Shown here in pieces: positions 25,017-33,635 of a DNA stretch of 64,000 nucleotides (positions within the stretch are counted from its first letter, which is position 1; each line of letters begins with the position of its first letter). The notes under the pieces were generated by a model that saw nothing but the letters and a program-made list of their open reading frames with translations, did not search any database and had not been told where the DNA came from. This stretch comes from CALJIC01 sp039805565 (GTDB lineage Bacteria > Chloroflexota > Chloroflexia > Chloroflexales > Roseiflexaceae). A program made the position numbers and the translations under genes. The stretch is taken from assembly GCA_039805565.1 (NCBI GenBank), contig JBDLTZ010000241.1, forward strand, positions 9,596 through 73,595. Reading direction: 5' to 3'.

Positions 25017-27736
25017 GCGTTCACCACTGTGAGCTGGACCGGCCGCGGGTCGAGGATCAGCAGCTCGGCGGCCTGGACGTCGCGGCGGCTCGCGTGCGGC
25101 GCGGGGCTTGCCGCCGCCAGCACGCTCTGGCGCGACTTCGGCGCGCTCGGGTTGAGCGGGTCGCTGCGGAAGAGAGAGATCAGGTTCACGAACACCACCC
25201 CCGGCACCTGCTGCATCGTCACGATCACCTCGACCTCGGTCACCCCCTGGCCGAGCCGCCGCGCCGCGAAGCCGAAGCGCTCCGCCAGGGCCGTGCGCAC
25301 CGCCTCGGCCACCTCGTCCGGCAGGTAGGCCGGGTCCACGCCTAGCGTCGCCTCTATCTGGAAGAAGGCCGCCCGGTACGGCTTGACGACCAGATCGACG
25401 AACGGGTCGCCCCCCTGCCGCATCGCCGCAATCAGGTTGGTGAAGGCCGGGCTCGTCTCGGGGACTGTCCCGGTCTCGCCCGCCACCGTGACGAAGACCC
25501 CGCGTCTGGCGCCGTCGGCGGTGGGGGTGGCGAGCGCCTTGGAGAAGCCGGCGAAGGCGCGGGCGAAGTCCTCGTAGTCGCGCAGCGAGACCAGGCGGTC
25601 GAGCGTGAGGACGGTGAGCGGGCCGTTGGCGCGCAGGTCGTCGAGCGACTCGCGGTCCTCGGCGCCGGTGGGCGGGAGCAGGTTGGTCACGCTGCGCACC
25701 CCGAGCGGGCGCACCGCCAGCATGCTGAGCTGGTTGGCCTTGAGCATCCCCGGCAGGCCGATGCCGATGCGGTAGATGGCGCGGACGTTCTCCTGGCCGC
25801 TGGGGATTGGCGCGTTGAACTGCACCCTGGTCTGGCCGCTGTCCTCGTGCCGCACCACGTAGACCCGCTCGTCGGGGGCGCGCCCGTGGAGCGAGGGGAC
25901 TTCATCCCAGCGCACGTCGTTGACGCGCACCTCCAGCGTGGAGCGGGCGCCGGTCGGGGTCTCGGCGCTGATGTAGGTGAGCGGCCCCTGTTTGAGCGCG
26001 AAGGTCTGGAAGCGCGTCGCCCCATCGCCGCCGCCCAGGGTCTCGGCCTTGCTCTCGCCGTGGGTGGCCGCGGCCACGTTGGCGTTGACCGTGACCGTCT
26101 CGGGGTGGTAGGTGGCGGCGAGCGGCTGGGCGAAGACCAGCACGGTGAAGAGGCGCCCGGCCTCGAGCGTGCCGTCGGCCAGGACCTCGTCCAGCACGCA
26201 GACCTCGCTGCCCATCACGCCGGCCAGGTCGGTGCGCTCGCCGCTCAGCACCACCGTCTGGCTCTTCACCAGGCCGGGGTAGTACTTGTCGAGCACGAGC
26301 CGGCTGCCCTGCACGTCCCCGCCGAGCGACACCATCGCTAGGGGCAGCTGGTCGCTCTGCCCGAGCACGGTTGTCTGCCGCATGCCGAAGGCGCTCAGCC
26401 CCTCGTCGTCGCTCAGCTGGAGGTGCGAGAGCTTGACGGACAGGGTGTAGTCGTTGCGGGTCAGCTCCTGGTTCTTCAGGACGCGGTAGGCGCGGGCGGC
26501 GTCGTCGGGGCTCTCGAGCACCACCCAGCTCCCCTCGGTTATCATCGGGTAGGTGTTGTCGAGGTCGATCGTGTCGGACGTGCCCGACGACCCGGTGACG
26601 GTGAGCAGGTCCCAGCTGTCGGGGTACTGCCACTTGCTCTTATCGGTTTCGGGGCTGCCGGAGCTGGCGAGCACCCGCCCGGTGACCTGGCGCTCCTGGC
26701 CCTGCACGATCTGCGGCAGGCTGGCCCAGCTCGGGGCGTTGTGGCCGAAGATCGCGGCGCGCGTCCGCAGGGCGTAGACGCCGATCTCGGCGGGCGGCGG
26801 GGGCGGTGCGCTGTTGGCGGCGGCGGCGAAGTCGAGCAGCGACCAGCTGGCGGTCAGCCTGAGCACTTCGACGTCGCTGCTGCTGTAGACGTTTCCGGTG
26901 AACAGGGTGCTGAAGGTGGTGTCGTTCAGGGTGCCGTAGCTGAAGGTGGTCACGATGGGGGTCAGGTGGCCGAGGGCGGCCGAGGGCTGCGGTGCGTCGG
27001 CCAGCTCCAGGCGCGTGACGCCCGCCGCGGGGTACTGCACCACACGCTGCACGCGCTTCACCGCCGTCGTGTCCTCGGCCGCCACGATCAGCACGCTGTC
27101 GCCGCGGCGCAGGCCGCTCTCGATCCCCTGCACCACCGCCATCTGCATCTCGGTGGTCACGGCCTGCGGGGCGCGGGTGCGAGCGCGCATGCTGTTCCAG
27201 GCCGCGCGCGCGGTGATCTCGACGCTGGTCTCGAAGAACTGCGGCAGCTCCTCCTTGCCGGGGATGCTCATCACGCGCGTGCCGGCCGGGATGCTGGTCT
27301 GCTCGGGCGTGCCGGGGGTGTCCTCGATGGTGAAGGCCAGGTACGCACCGGCCGCCACGCCGGGGCGCGGTTCATAGCCGATCAGGCGGGCGAGCTGCAC
27401 CAGCGAGAGGCGCTCGCGGGCGGTGCGGAGGTAGGCCTCGTTGGCGTAGCGCTCGGTGTAGAAGGTCAGCCCGTCGTCCACAGCGGCGAAGGCGTCCAGC
27501 AGTGCGATCGTTAGGTCGCGCGGGTCGCGCGTGTCGAGCCGGCGCAGCGCGGGGTACTCAGCGCTAGAGAGCCGCGCCAGCATCGACTTGAGGAAGCGGC
27601 CGTGGGTGCCGAGCCGCAGCGCGATCTGCTCCAGGCCGGGCCGGTTCTCGGCCCGCACCGGCGTCTCCTGCGAGGTGCCCGCGCAGGCGCCGCAGTCGTC
27701 GAGGCCGCGGATCGAGGGGTCGAGGGAGTTCGGCAT
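25013..27736 (-). CDS. eCIS baseplate protein, J/gp6-like (Afp12-type)
   Basis: 907 aa. The N-terminal DPRDLTIALLDAFAAVDDGLTFYTERYANEAYLRTARERLSLVQLARLIGYEPRPGVAA is diagnostic for 'putative baseplate assembly proteins', the wedge components equivalent to T4 gp6 and P2 gpJ. A beta-rich middle is followed by a C-terminal baseplate-J region (PTGAEDRESLDDLRANGPLTVLTLDRLVSLRDYEDFARAF). Two such proteins in tandem (this and the next) correspond to Afp11/Afp12 in Afp-like systems. It should form the ring around the hub. The start is four bases from the preceding stop. Confidence 0.85.
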   Translation of the reverse strand: MPNSLDPSIRGLDDCGACAGTSQETPVRAENRPGLEQIALRLGTHGRFLKSMLARLSSAEYPALRRLDTRDPRDLTIALLDAFAAVDDGLTFYTERYANEAYLRTARERLSLVQLARLIGYEPRPGVAAGAYLAFTIEDTPGTPEQTSIPAGTRVMSIPGKEELPQFFETSVEITARAAWNSMRARTRAPQAVTTEMQMAVVQGIESGLRRGDSVLIVAAEDTTAVKRVQRVVQYPAAGVTRLELADAPQPSAALGHLTPIVTTFSYGTLNDTTFSTLFTGNVYSSSDVEVLRLTASWSLLDFAAAANSAPPPPPAEIGVYALRTRAAIFGHNAPSWASLPQIVQGQERQVTGRVLASSGSPETDKSKWQYPDSWDLLTVTGSSGTSDTIDLDNTYPMITEGSWVVLESPDDAARAYRVLKNQELTRNDYTLSVKLSHLQLSDDEGLSAFGMRQTTVLGQSDQLPLAMVSLGGDVQGSRLVLDKYYPGLVKSQTVVLSGERTDLAGVMGSEVCVLDEVLADGTLEAGRLFTVLVFAQPLAATYHPETVTVNANVAAATHGESKAETLGGGDGATRFQTFALKQGPLTYISAETPTGARSTLEVRVNDVRWDEVPSLHGRAPDERVYVVRHEDSGQTRVQFNAPIPSGQENVRAIYRIGIGLPGMLKANQLSMLAVRPLGVRSVTNLLPPTGAEDRESLDDLRANGPLTVLTLDRLVSLRDYEDFARAFAGFSKALATPTADGARRGVFVTVAGETGTVPETSPAFTNLIAAMRQGGDPFVDLVVKPYRAAFFQIEATLGVDPAYLPDEVAEAVRTALAERFGFAARRLGQGVTEVEVIVTMQQVPGVVFVNLISLFRSDPLNPSAPKSRQSVLAAASPAPHASRRDVQAAELLILDPRPVQLTVVNA

Positions 27737-27739
27737 CGG

Positions 27740-30205
27740 CTACTTGCCCCCCTTCATCTTCAGGCGGAATACGCCGCGCTTGGGGAAGCTCGGGTTGTTC
27801 TCCAGCTGCGCGATCTCGAGCCGGCCGAAGTCCAGCCGGCCCTGGGACAGCCCGCTCGTCTCGGGGTGGTCCTGCACCTGGAAGCGCGTCACCTGGGCCG
27901 ACTGTACCCCCGCCACGGCGCTCACCGCCGCATAGATCCGGCTGAGGTAGACCGGCTGGCCGAAGGTGAAGCTGTCCGGGTGGAAGATGCCGCGCGTGCC
28001 GTCCGGCAGGGTGCGGGCGCTGAAGACCGCCAGCAGGGCCTGACGCACCGCGGCGCGGAAGTACTCGGGCGCGACGCAGACCTGGAGCTCGATCTCAAGC
28101 GGCACGTAGGTCGGGCCGTCCACCTCCAGGTCGTAGCCCATCATGCGGAAGGCGTGCATGTGAGCGCGCAGGTCGCGCTCGAACGCGGGGGTGACGGGCG
28201 CGCCGCCGAGTCGGTCCACCGTCAGGAAGACCGTGTACCAGCTGCCGGTCCAGCGGATGGTGGCCGCGGCCCGCTGGACGCCCGGGAAGCGCAGCGCCAC
28301 GGCCTCGTAGTCGGCGGGGGTGACGGCGCGCTCCTGGGTGCGGAAGGCCTGCGGGGCGCTCTGGCGTACCTCCTCGATTGTCTCGGGGGCGGCCCCGCCC
28401 GCGCCGGGGAGCGGGTTGCGCGCGCCCACCACGGCGGTCTGCCCGCTGACCACGATTGCCAGCGCGTCGCGGCCGATGTTGCCGGTCAGCCCCGCGCCGA
28501 CGCGGTAGCGGGCGAAGAAGGCGTCGCCTGCGTTCGGACGGCGGCCGCTCTCGTCGTCGCCGAAGCGCACGTGCGCCGCGCCGTCACTCTCCACCTCCAG
28601 CACGAACGCCGGCTCGTCGGCGGGGCTGCCGAGCAGGTCGCGCTGCGGGCGCCAGACCTCGCCGGCGAAGGACGGGTCGAGCGCCAGCTCAACGGCGGGG
28701 AGCGCGTCCGAGGGGCTGAGCCTGGTCGCCCAGCTCGCCGGGCGCGCGAGCGCCTCGCCGTGGTCGTAGGGGACGCGCTGGGCCACGTGCGGCTCGCGCA
28801 GCCGGGGGCGGAAGCGCGGCGGGACGGCGTCTGGCGTGCCCGGCTCGCAGCGCACCCCGGCGGCGACGTAGGTCAGCGTGCTTGCAGGCACCGCGCCGAG
28901 CTCCTCCACCGGCAGGAGGCGCCCGTGGGCCGCCAGCACGATATTGCCGCGCGCCACGCTGATAGCGCCGCCGCATGGCGCGCCCGGGACGTCCGGCACG
29001 TCGGCGGTGAGGCAGAGCGGGCCGGGCAGGGCGTCCTCGGGGTGCCAGCGGATCGCGGTGATGTCGGTCTCGGTCAGGTTGTCGCGCTGGGTCGCGTCCA
29101 CCGCGGTCAGGCGCACAGCGTAGCGCCGCGCGGGGTCGGCGTCGGCCGGGTCGCCGGTGATGGCGCCGCGCACCTCCTCGAAGACCAGCACATCACCGGC
29201 GCGCAGGTCGGGCAGGTGGCCGAGCAGCGTGGCCCTGGTAGCGCCGCGCGGCAGCGCGCAGCGGCCGTCGCCCCAGGTGTAGAAGCAGATCGTCTCGTGG
29301 GCGGCGTACAGCGCGGCGGCGTGGAGCGTCTCGAAGACCTCAGGGCCGGCCGCCAGCGCGTCGCGGTGGGGCTGACTATTCGCCAGGATACGCCCCGGCA
29401 CGCCCGGCACTCTGGTGAGCAGCGGCGTGCCGGCGGAGAGCGGGATCGGTCCGGCCACCCCCTGGTCCACCAGGATCTGTGTCCAGACGCGCGCTGCGCA
29501 GCCGTCGTGCATGCGGTAGTCCACCAGGCGGGCGTGGCGGCGCACGGAGACGCGGCTGCGGGCGGTGAAGAGGTAGGCCTCGGTGCTGATCGCGTCGAGC
29601 TGGTAGTGCTGGTAGTCGGCCACGTAGGCCTTCAGGTCCACCAGCGCGTGCATCAGGTCGGCCAGGTGGTCCTCGCGCCACTCCGGCGAGAGCAGCCGGA
29701 TGCGGTCGAGCATCAGCTGCCGCAGCGAGGTAAAGTCGCGCGCCAGGTAGTCGAGCTGCGGCTCGGCGATCGGCTCGGGCGGGCAGCCGGTGCCGTCGTC
29801 GCAGTCGAAGTCAGTGGGGCAGCTCGCCTTGAACGAGAAGTCCACCGCCGAGAGCAGCCGGTCGTAGCCGGCGGGCGGGCCGTCGGCGGTGGCGGTGGCG
29901 ACCAGGCGCAGCGTGTAGGCGCCGAAGTCGCCCGGCTGGTCCACCTCGACGGTGAGCAGCGGGCCGGCGGCGGTGACGCCCAGCACGCGGATGTCGCGGA
30001 TCACGTCGCCGCCCTCGACCCGCAGGTTGTCGGCGGTGAGCGGCGCGGCGGGCGGCTTGAGCAGCGTCAGCAGCAGGAAGCGCTGGCGGTCGGCGAGCGG
30101 CTGCGCGGGGTCGTCGCGCACCTCAAGGAAGTCGATCCCGTTGATCGTCGCGTGGGCCCGCACCAGGTCGCGGCGGCTCTCGTCGCAGCAGAAGAGCGTG
30201 GTCAT
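27740..30205 (-). CDS. eCIS baseplate protein, J/gp6-like (Afp11-type)
   Basis: 821 aa. The opening section (FCCDESRRDLVRAHATINGIDFLEV) is followed by EPQLDYLARDFTSLRQLMLDRIRLLSPEWREDHLADLMHALVDLKAYVADYQHYQLDAISTEAYL, the hallmark of the second baseplate-assembly subfamily. Near 600-640 is a typical J-domain element (TIEEVRQSAPQAFRTQERAVTPADYEAVALRFPGVQRA). With the 907-aa neighbour it should form the wedge heterodimers that trigger sheath contraction. ATGA overlap with gp25-like upstream indicates stoichiometric translation. Confidence 0.85.
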   Translation of the reverse strand: MTTLFCCDESRRDLVRAHATINGIDFLEVRDDPAQPLADRQRFLLLTLLKPPAAPLTADNLRVEGGDVIRDIRVLGVTAAGPLLTVEVDQPGDFGAYTLRLVATATADGPPAGYDRLLSAVDFSFKASCPTDFDCDDGTGCPPEPIAEPQLDYLARDFTSLRQLMLDRIRLLSPEWREDHLADLMHALVDLKAYVADYQHYQLDAISTEAYLFTARSRVSVRRHARLVDYRMHDGCAARVWTQILVDQGVAGPIPLSAGTPLLTRVPGVPGRILANSQPHRDALAAGPEVFETLHAAALYAAHETICFYTWGDGRCALPRGATRATLLGHLPDLRAGDVLVFEEVRGAITGDPADADPARRYAVRLTAVDATQRDNLTETDITAIRWHPEDALPGPLCLTADVPDVPGAPCGGAISVARGNIVLAAHGRLLPVEELGAVPASTLTYVAAGVRCEPGTPDAVPPRFRPRLREPHVAQRVPYDHGEALARPASWATRLSPSDALPAVELALDPSFAGEVWRPQRDLLGSPADEPAFVLEVESDGAAHVRFGDDESGRRPNAGDAFFARYRVGAGLTGNIGRDALAIVVSGQTAVVGARNPLPGAGGAAPETIEEVRQSAPQAFRTQERAVTPADYEAVALRFPGVQRAAATIRWTGSWYTVFLTVDRLGGAPVTPAFERDLRAHMHAFRMMGYDLEVDGPTYVPLEIELQVCVAPEYFRAAVRQALLAVFSARTLPDGTRGIFHPDSFTFGQPVYLSRIYAAVSAVAGVQSAQVTRFQVQDHPETSGLSQGRLDFGRLEIAQLENNPSFPKRGVFRLKMKGGK

Positions 30206-30570
30206 GACGGCACCGCCTGCGTGAACTGGTCGACGCGGCGCTGCTGGGTGCGCCGCACGACGTAGCGCACCGTCACGCGCAGCAGCGACTCCTCGCTCTC
30301 CACGGCCACCGCCTCGACCATGATCAGGTCGCCGAGCCAGCGCTGCAGCGCGCCCTGGACGAGGAACTGCGTGGCGGTGGCGAGCTCGTCGCTGGCGGGC
30401 GCGAAGAGGAGCTGGAGCAGGCCGCTGCCGAGCTCGGGGCGGTTCACGCGCTCGCCGGGCGAGGTGAAGAGCACCTGCATGATCAGGTCGCGGAGGTGGT
30501 CGTCGTCCCTCGCGGTCGCCGTCTGGCCGCGCGGGTCGAACTGGTAGGGGAAGTCGATATTGACGCTCAT
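30202..30570 (-). CDS. gp25/GPW-family baseplate wedge protein
   Basis: 122 aa. The GPW/gp25 fold shows in DDHLRDLIMQVLFTSPGERVNRPELGSGLLQLLFAP and the following helical and beta region (ATQFLVQGALQRWLGDLI). In contractile tails gp25 clamps the first sheath ring to the baseplate (Afp9 in the antifeeding prophage). The frame is open upstream to 30729, but ATG 30570 gives the family N-terminus (MSVNIDFPYQFDPRG) and overlaps the PAAR-like stop (TGATG). Confidence 0.9.
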   Translation of the reverse strand: MSVNIDFPYQFDPRGQTATARDDDHLRDLIMQVLFTSPGERVNRPELGSGLLQLLFAPASDELATATQFLVQGALQRWLGDLIMVEAVAVESEESLLRVTVRYVVRRTQQRRVDQFTQAVPS

Positions 30571-30914
30571 CAGGTCCCCCTCACGCGCGGCTGGGCCTGC
30601 GCCACGGTGGGCGCGCCCTGCGGGATCTGCTCGGCGCTCAGGCAGATCCCTGAGCTGGTCTGGAGGATCACCGGCTGGCCGCCGACGCGCACGCGGGTGG
30701 CGGGGGCGACCCACTGGATCTTCACGCATGGCTGCGGCTTGGTGCCCGCGCCCACCGGCACCTGGAACGGGCAGCCCGCCACGGTGAACTGGTCGTTGAG
30801 CACGGCCGCGGGCGAGCCGGCGATCATCACGCGCGTGTTGCTCGAGATGATCGCAACCTGCGCGCCGTGCTGGCAGATCGCGCTGCTGCTGGTCGTCACG
30901 ATGAAGCCGGGCAT
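30570..30914 (-). CDS. PAAR-like spike-tip protein
   Basis: 114 aa. A glycine-rich, short beta-strand protein with scattered Cys/His (Cys14, His16 near the start and later cysteines) that could bind the metal at a cone tip. The segments GSPAAVLNDQFTVAGCPF and VGGQPVILQTSSGICLSA resemble PAAR-like caps found between the spike and gp25 genes of eCIS operons (Afp10 position). It should sharpen the puncturing spike. No C-terminal effector extension is present: the chain ends about 15 residues after the last motif. Confidence 0.75.
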   Translation of the reverse strand: MPGFIVTTSSSAICQHGAQVAIISSNTRVMIAGSPAAVLNDQFTVAGCPFQVPVGAGTKPQPCVKIQWVAPATRVRVGGQPVILQTSSGICLSAEQIPQGAPTVAQAQPRVRGT

Positions 30915-30916
30915 GG

Positions 30917-31411
30917 CTACGTCACCTCCAGTGCGCCGTTGTTGATCGACACCTGCGGGCCGCTGAGCTTGACGCTAGCGCCCTGGCCGGTGGTGAGCTC
31001 GACCCCGCCGGCCGTGATGGTGATCTTCATCCCGAGGGTCGTCTCGATCGTGATCCCGCCGGCGCCCGGCAGGTCGTTGATCGTGATCGTGCCGGCGTCG
31101 GTCTTGATGACCTTCATCTCGGCGAGCGCGGGCGCGGCGGGAACCTCGCCCGCGCCCCAGAAGCAGCCGCCGACGATCGGGTAGTTCGGGTCGCCACCCT
31201 CGAACTCGACCCAGACGTTGGCGCCGACCGGCGGGACCATGAAGAAGCCGACCCCGCGCCCGGCGTAGGGTGTGCTCGGCATGGCCCAGCTCATGCGCCC
31301 GTCCCCGAGCACCGCCGGGCAGGAGACCTGCACCCGGCCCTGCTGGAGGGGGTCGATGTTGTTCTCGACCTTGCCGCGGTACTTGCCGTAGTAGGTCTGG
31401 CGTGCGGTCAT
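30917..31411 (-). CDS. Spike protein, phage baseplate assembly V/gp5 OB-fold type
   Basis: 164 aa. The N-terminal OB-fold (YYGKYRGKVENNIDPLQQGRVQVSCPAV, WAMPSTPYAGRGVGFFMVPPVGANVWVEFEGGDPNYPIVGGCFWG) is strongly conserved in gpV/VgrG-type spikes. A short trimeric beta-helix-like tail (ITIETTLGMKITITAGGVELT) follows. It makes the puncturing needle under the hub. In VgrG proteins hub and spike are fused; here they are separate genes with an ATGA overlap, as in several eCIS lineages. Confidence 0.9.
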   Translation of the reverse strand: MTARQTYYGKYRGKVENNIDPLQQGRVQVSCPAVLGDGRMSWAMPSTPYAGRGVGFFMVPPVGANVWVEFEGGDPNYPIVGGCFWGAGEVPAAPALAEMKVIKTDAGTITINDLPGAGGITIETTLGMKITITAGGVELTTGQGASVKLSGPQVSINNGALEVT

Positions 31412-32547
31412 GGCACCACCACCGCGACGGTCGAGCCCGTCCCCTCGCGCGTCAGCGTGAACTTCTGCGTATACTCCCCCTGCCTGATGGCGTGCGTGAC
31501 CTTTTTGACATAGTAGAGGCCGTCGTAGCTGAAGCCGACGCCGCGCAGACCGACGAGGCTGCGGGCCATGAGCGGCAGGCCGTACTTGGCGGCGTTCAGC
31601 TCCCCCTCGACTTTGACCACGTCGAGCGACTGGTCGGTGCGGGCCTGGGCCTCGCCCATGGCCTGGGCCGCGCTCTGGCCGCTGCGCCCGCCGAAGGTCT
31701 CGGTACGGGTGAGCAGCCGGTCGAGCAGCGGGTTGTTGAGCGCCAGCGGCGGGCGGGTGGTGAGGAAGCTGAGCACCGGGACGCGTTGGTTGGTGGCGCG
31801 GTCCTGCACGCTGCCCCGGACGGTGGCGGCGTCGGCGGGGGTGCGCTCGATCTGGATCGATTCGACGTTCGTCTCCGGCCCCATGTCCACCGTGAGGGCG
31901 CGCTGCGGGACGCCGACGCGGATGGGCGGCCCCCAGTAGGCGACGTTGACGCCGATCGCCGGGCCGGGCAGCACGTAGAAGGTGTAGGCGTGGCGCCCGG
32001 CGATCTCGGTCAGGTAGGCCAGATCGGTGGCGCGCTGCACCGGCGTGCGCTCAACGGGCAGCGGCACGTCGAATGAGATCGGCGGGATGACCAGCGGGAT
32101 CAGGCCGTACTGGGCGTAGCTCAGGATGATCTTGGTGGCGATCACGTTGTCGGGCTGGGCGGGGTGCTCGGCGTTCTTCTCCTCCAGGTCCAGCATGATC
32201 GACACGTCCTCCCCGGTGAGGGTCAGCGAGGCCGGGCTGCCGCCGGGGGCGCCGGGCTGGAGCTGCTGGTTGGTGATGATGCCATCCATGAGCACCAGCG
32301 GCACGGCGCCGAAGGTCGCGCTGATGATCACGCGGTGGCCGGCGCGGAACTGCGGGCTGGCGAACAGCATATAGTCCAGGAAGTCGGTCTTGCTGCGGGC
32401 GGCCTTGAAAACGAGCTGGAACCCCGAGCGGCCCTCATCGCTGTGGCTCACCTCGACGCTCTCCAGCAGGGCGAGGGCCGGCTCCGGCACGGGGAGCGGC
32501 ACGGTCGGGCCGATCAGCAGGGTCAGGTGGAGGCCAAGCAGGCTCAT
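31408..32547 (-). CDS. Baseplate hub, phage late control D (gp27/VgrG-N) family
   Basis: 379 aa. The gpD-like hub shows ESVEVSHSDEGRSGFQLVFKA, PLVLMDGIITNQQLQPG, LTGEDVSIMLDLEEKN and the late GVGFSYDGLYYVKKVTHAIRQGEYTQKFTLTREG, all typical of hub proteins that adapt the six-fold tube to the three-fold spike. ATG 32547 (MSLLGLHLTLL) was chosen. A GTG at 32577 would add ten residues, and neither has a strong ribosome site. It is coupled to the spike gene through ATGA. A 60-bp gap separates it from the LysM gene. Confidence 0.85.
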   Translation of the reverse strand: MSLLGLHLTLLIGPTVPLPVPEPALALLESVEVSHSDEGRSGFQLVFKAARSKTDFLDYMLFASPQFRAGHRVIISATFGAVPLVLMDGIITNQQLQPGAPGGSPASLTLTGEDVSIMLDLEEKNAEHPAQPDNVIATKIILSYAQYGLIPLVIPPISFDVPLPVERTPVQRATDLAYLTEIAGRHAYTFYVLPGPAIGVNVAYWGPPIRVGVPQRALTVDMGPETNVESIQIERTPADAATVRGSVQDRATNQRVPVLSFLTTRPPLALNNPLLDRLLTRTETFGGRSGQSAAQAMGEAQARTDQSLDVVKVEGELNAAKYGLPLMARSLVGLRGVGFSYDGLYYVKKVTHAIRQGEYTQKFTLTREGTGSTVAVVVP

Positions 32548-32607
32548 GGCAATCTCGCTGAATGGCGCGGGCGACACGTTCGAGAGAGTCGGCGAGGGCG
32601 AGCCCTC

Positions 32608-32898
32608 CTACGACGGCAGCGGCACTGGGACGCGCAGCGCGCGCCCCTCCTCCTCGAGATCAAACGGGCTGATGGCGTCGTTTGCATCGGCGATCCGCCA
32701 GAACTGGAGCGGGTCGCCGAGCGCGCGGTGGGTGAGCAGGTCGAGCCGCTCGCCGGGGGCCAGCGTCAGCTCGGCCAGCAGCGGCAGCGCGGCGGCGGCG
32801 GGCAGGAAGCGGCGCTGGACAAAGGCCACCTCGCGCCCGTCGGCGGCGGTGGTGGTGGCGGTGGCGATGCCGGCGTAGCGGCTGGTGAAGTTAAACAT
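32608..32898 (-). CDS. LysM-type tail protein (gp53/tail X-like)
   Basis: 96 aa. The C-terminal half (LAPGERLDLLTHRALGDPLQFWRIADANDAISPFDLEEEGRALRVPVP) is a LysM-like fold as in P2 gpX and T4 gp53, which bind tube and baseplate. In the antifeeding prophage the equivalent domain is fused to the C-terminus of the tube-initiator Afp7. Here it is a separate gene directly after the CIS_tube gene, with a 9-bp gap. ATG 32898 has AGGAG eight nt upstream. Confidence 0.8.
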   Translation of the reverse strand: MFNFTSRYAGIATATTTAADGREVAFVQRRFLPAAAALPLLAELTLAPGERLDLLTHRALGDPLQFWRIADANDAISPFDLEEEGRALRVPVPLPS

Positions 32899-32907
32899 CG
32901 GCGGCTC

Positions 32908-33558
32908 CTAGATCAGCTTCACGTTGCTCCCGACCACCGCGCTCAGGTTGCCGGTGGTGGCGAGCGCGCCCATCGTCTCCTTGAGCACCTGGTGCGAGAG
33001 GAACAGGCTCCAGGCCGGGCTGGCCGAGCTCACGTCGGAGTAGCTGATGGTCCTGAGCCCGAGCGAGACGGTGGCGCGGATCGGGCTCAGGTTGGGGTGG
33101 TGGGCCTCCTCGGTGACGCTGAGCTCCGTCAGGCGCACGGGCAGGATGCGGCGCTTGCCCCAGATGAACAGCGTGAGCGGAGAGGTGGGCGGCAGGATCT
33201 CGATCGTGCCGAGCTTGAGCAGGAGGTTGTTGGTCATCACCAGGTCGCTGCGCGGGTAGGCCAGTAGCTCCAGGGCCGCGAGCTGCGGCAGGATGCCGGC
33301 GTCGCCCGCCACCGGGTCGCCGCGCTCGAGCTGGTCGGCGGCGTCGATCACCACCTCGAGCTTGATCGTCTCCACCGGGGCGCCCTTCAGACGCGGCGGT
33401 GATCCGGCCCTGCCCTCCTCCTCGGCCACCTGGGCCTCGAGCGAGCGGCTGAGGGTGGCGGGGTTGAACTGGAACACGATCACCCGCGGCGTCGGGTCGG
33501 GCGGGTCGAGCGAGACCAGGGCGCCCTTGAGCGGGCGCGGCGGGCTGAAGAGGGTCAT
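32908..33558 (-). CDS. CIS_tube family tube-initiator protein (Afp7 N-terminal-like)
   Basis: 216 aa. PRVIVFQFNPATLSRSLEAQ and the following segments (ETIKLEVVIDAADQLERGD, PPTSPLTLFIWGKRRILPVRLTELSVTEEAHHPNLSPIRATVSLGLR) are the signature of the contractile-injection-system tube protein N-terminal family. It nucleates the inner tube on the hub. ATG 33558 follows GAGG; a GTG at 33564 is possible. The downstream LysM gene supplies the second half of the fused Afp7 architecture. Confidence 0.85.
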   Translation of the reverse strand: MTLFSPPRPLKGALVSLDPPDPTPRVIVFQFNPATLSRSLEAQVAEEEGRAGSPPRLKGAPVETIKLEVVIDAADQLERGDPVAGDAGILPQLAALELLAYPRSDLVMTNNLLLKLGTIEILPPTSPLTLFIWGKRRILPVRLTELSVTEEAHHPNLSPIRATVSLGLRTISYSDVSSASPAWSLFLSHQVLKETMGALATTGNLSAVVGSNVKLI

Positions 33559-33635
33559 TGGCACCTCGGCTATGCGGCAGTCGTCAGTCGTCGATCGTCA
33601 GTCGTTGTTCGGCGTTCAGCGCTCGGCGTTCGCCC

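Noticed and set aside
27602..30265. 887-codon plus-strand ORF
   Set aside because: Antisense to the Afp11-type baseplate gene; composition is Arg/Gly/Ala/His-rich with no recognisable motif. A GC-rich shadow frame.
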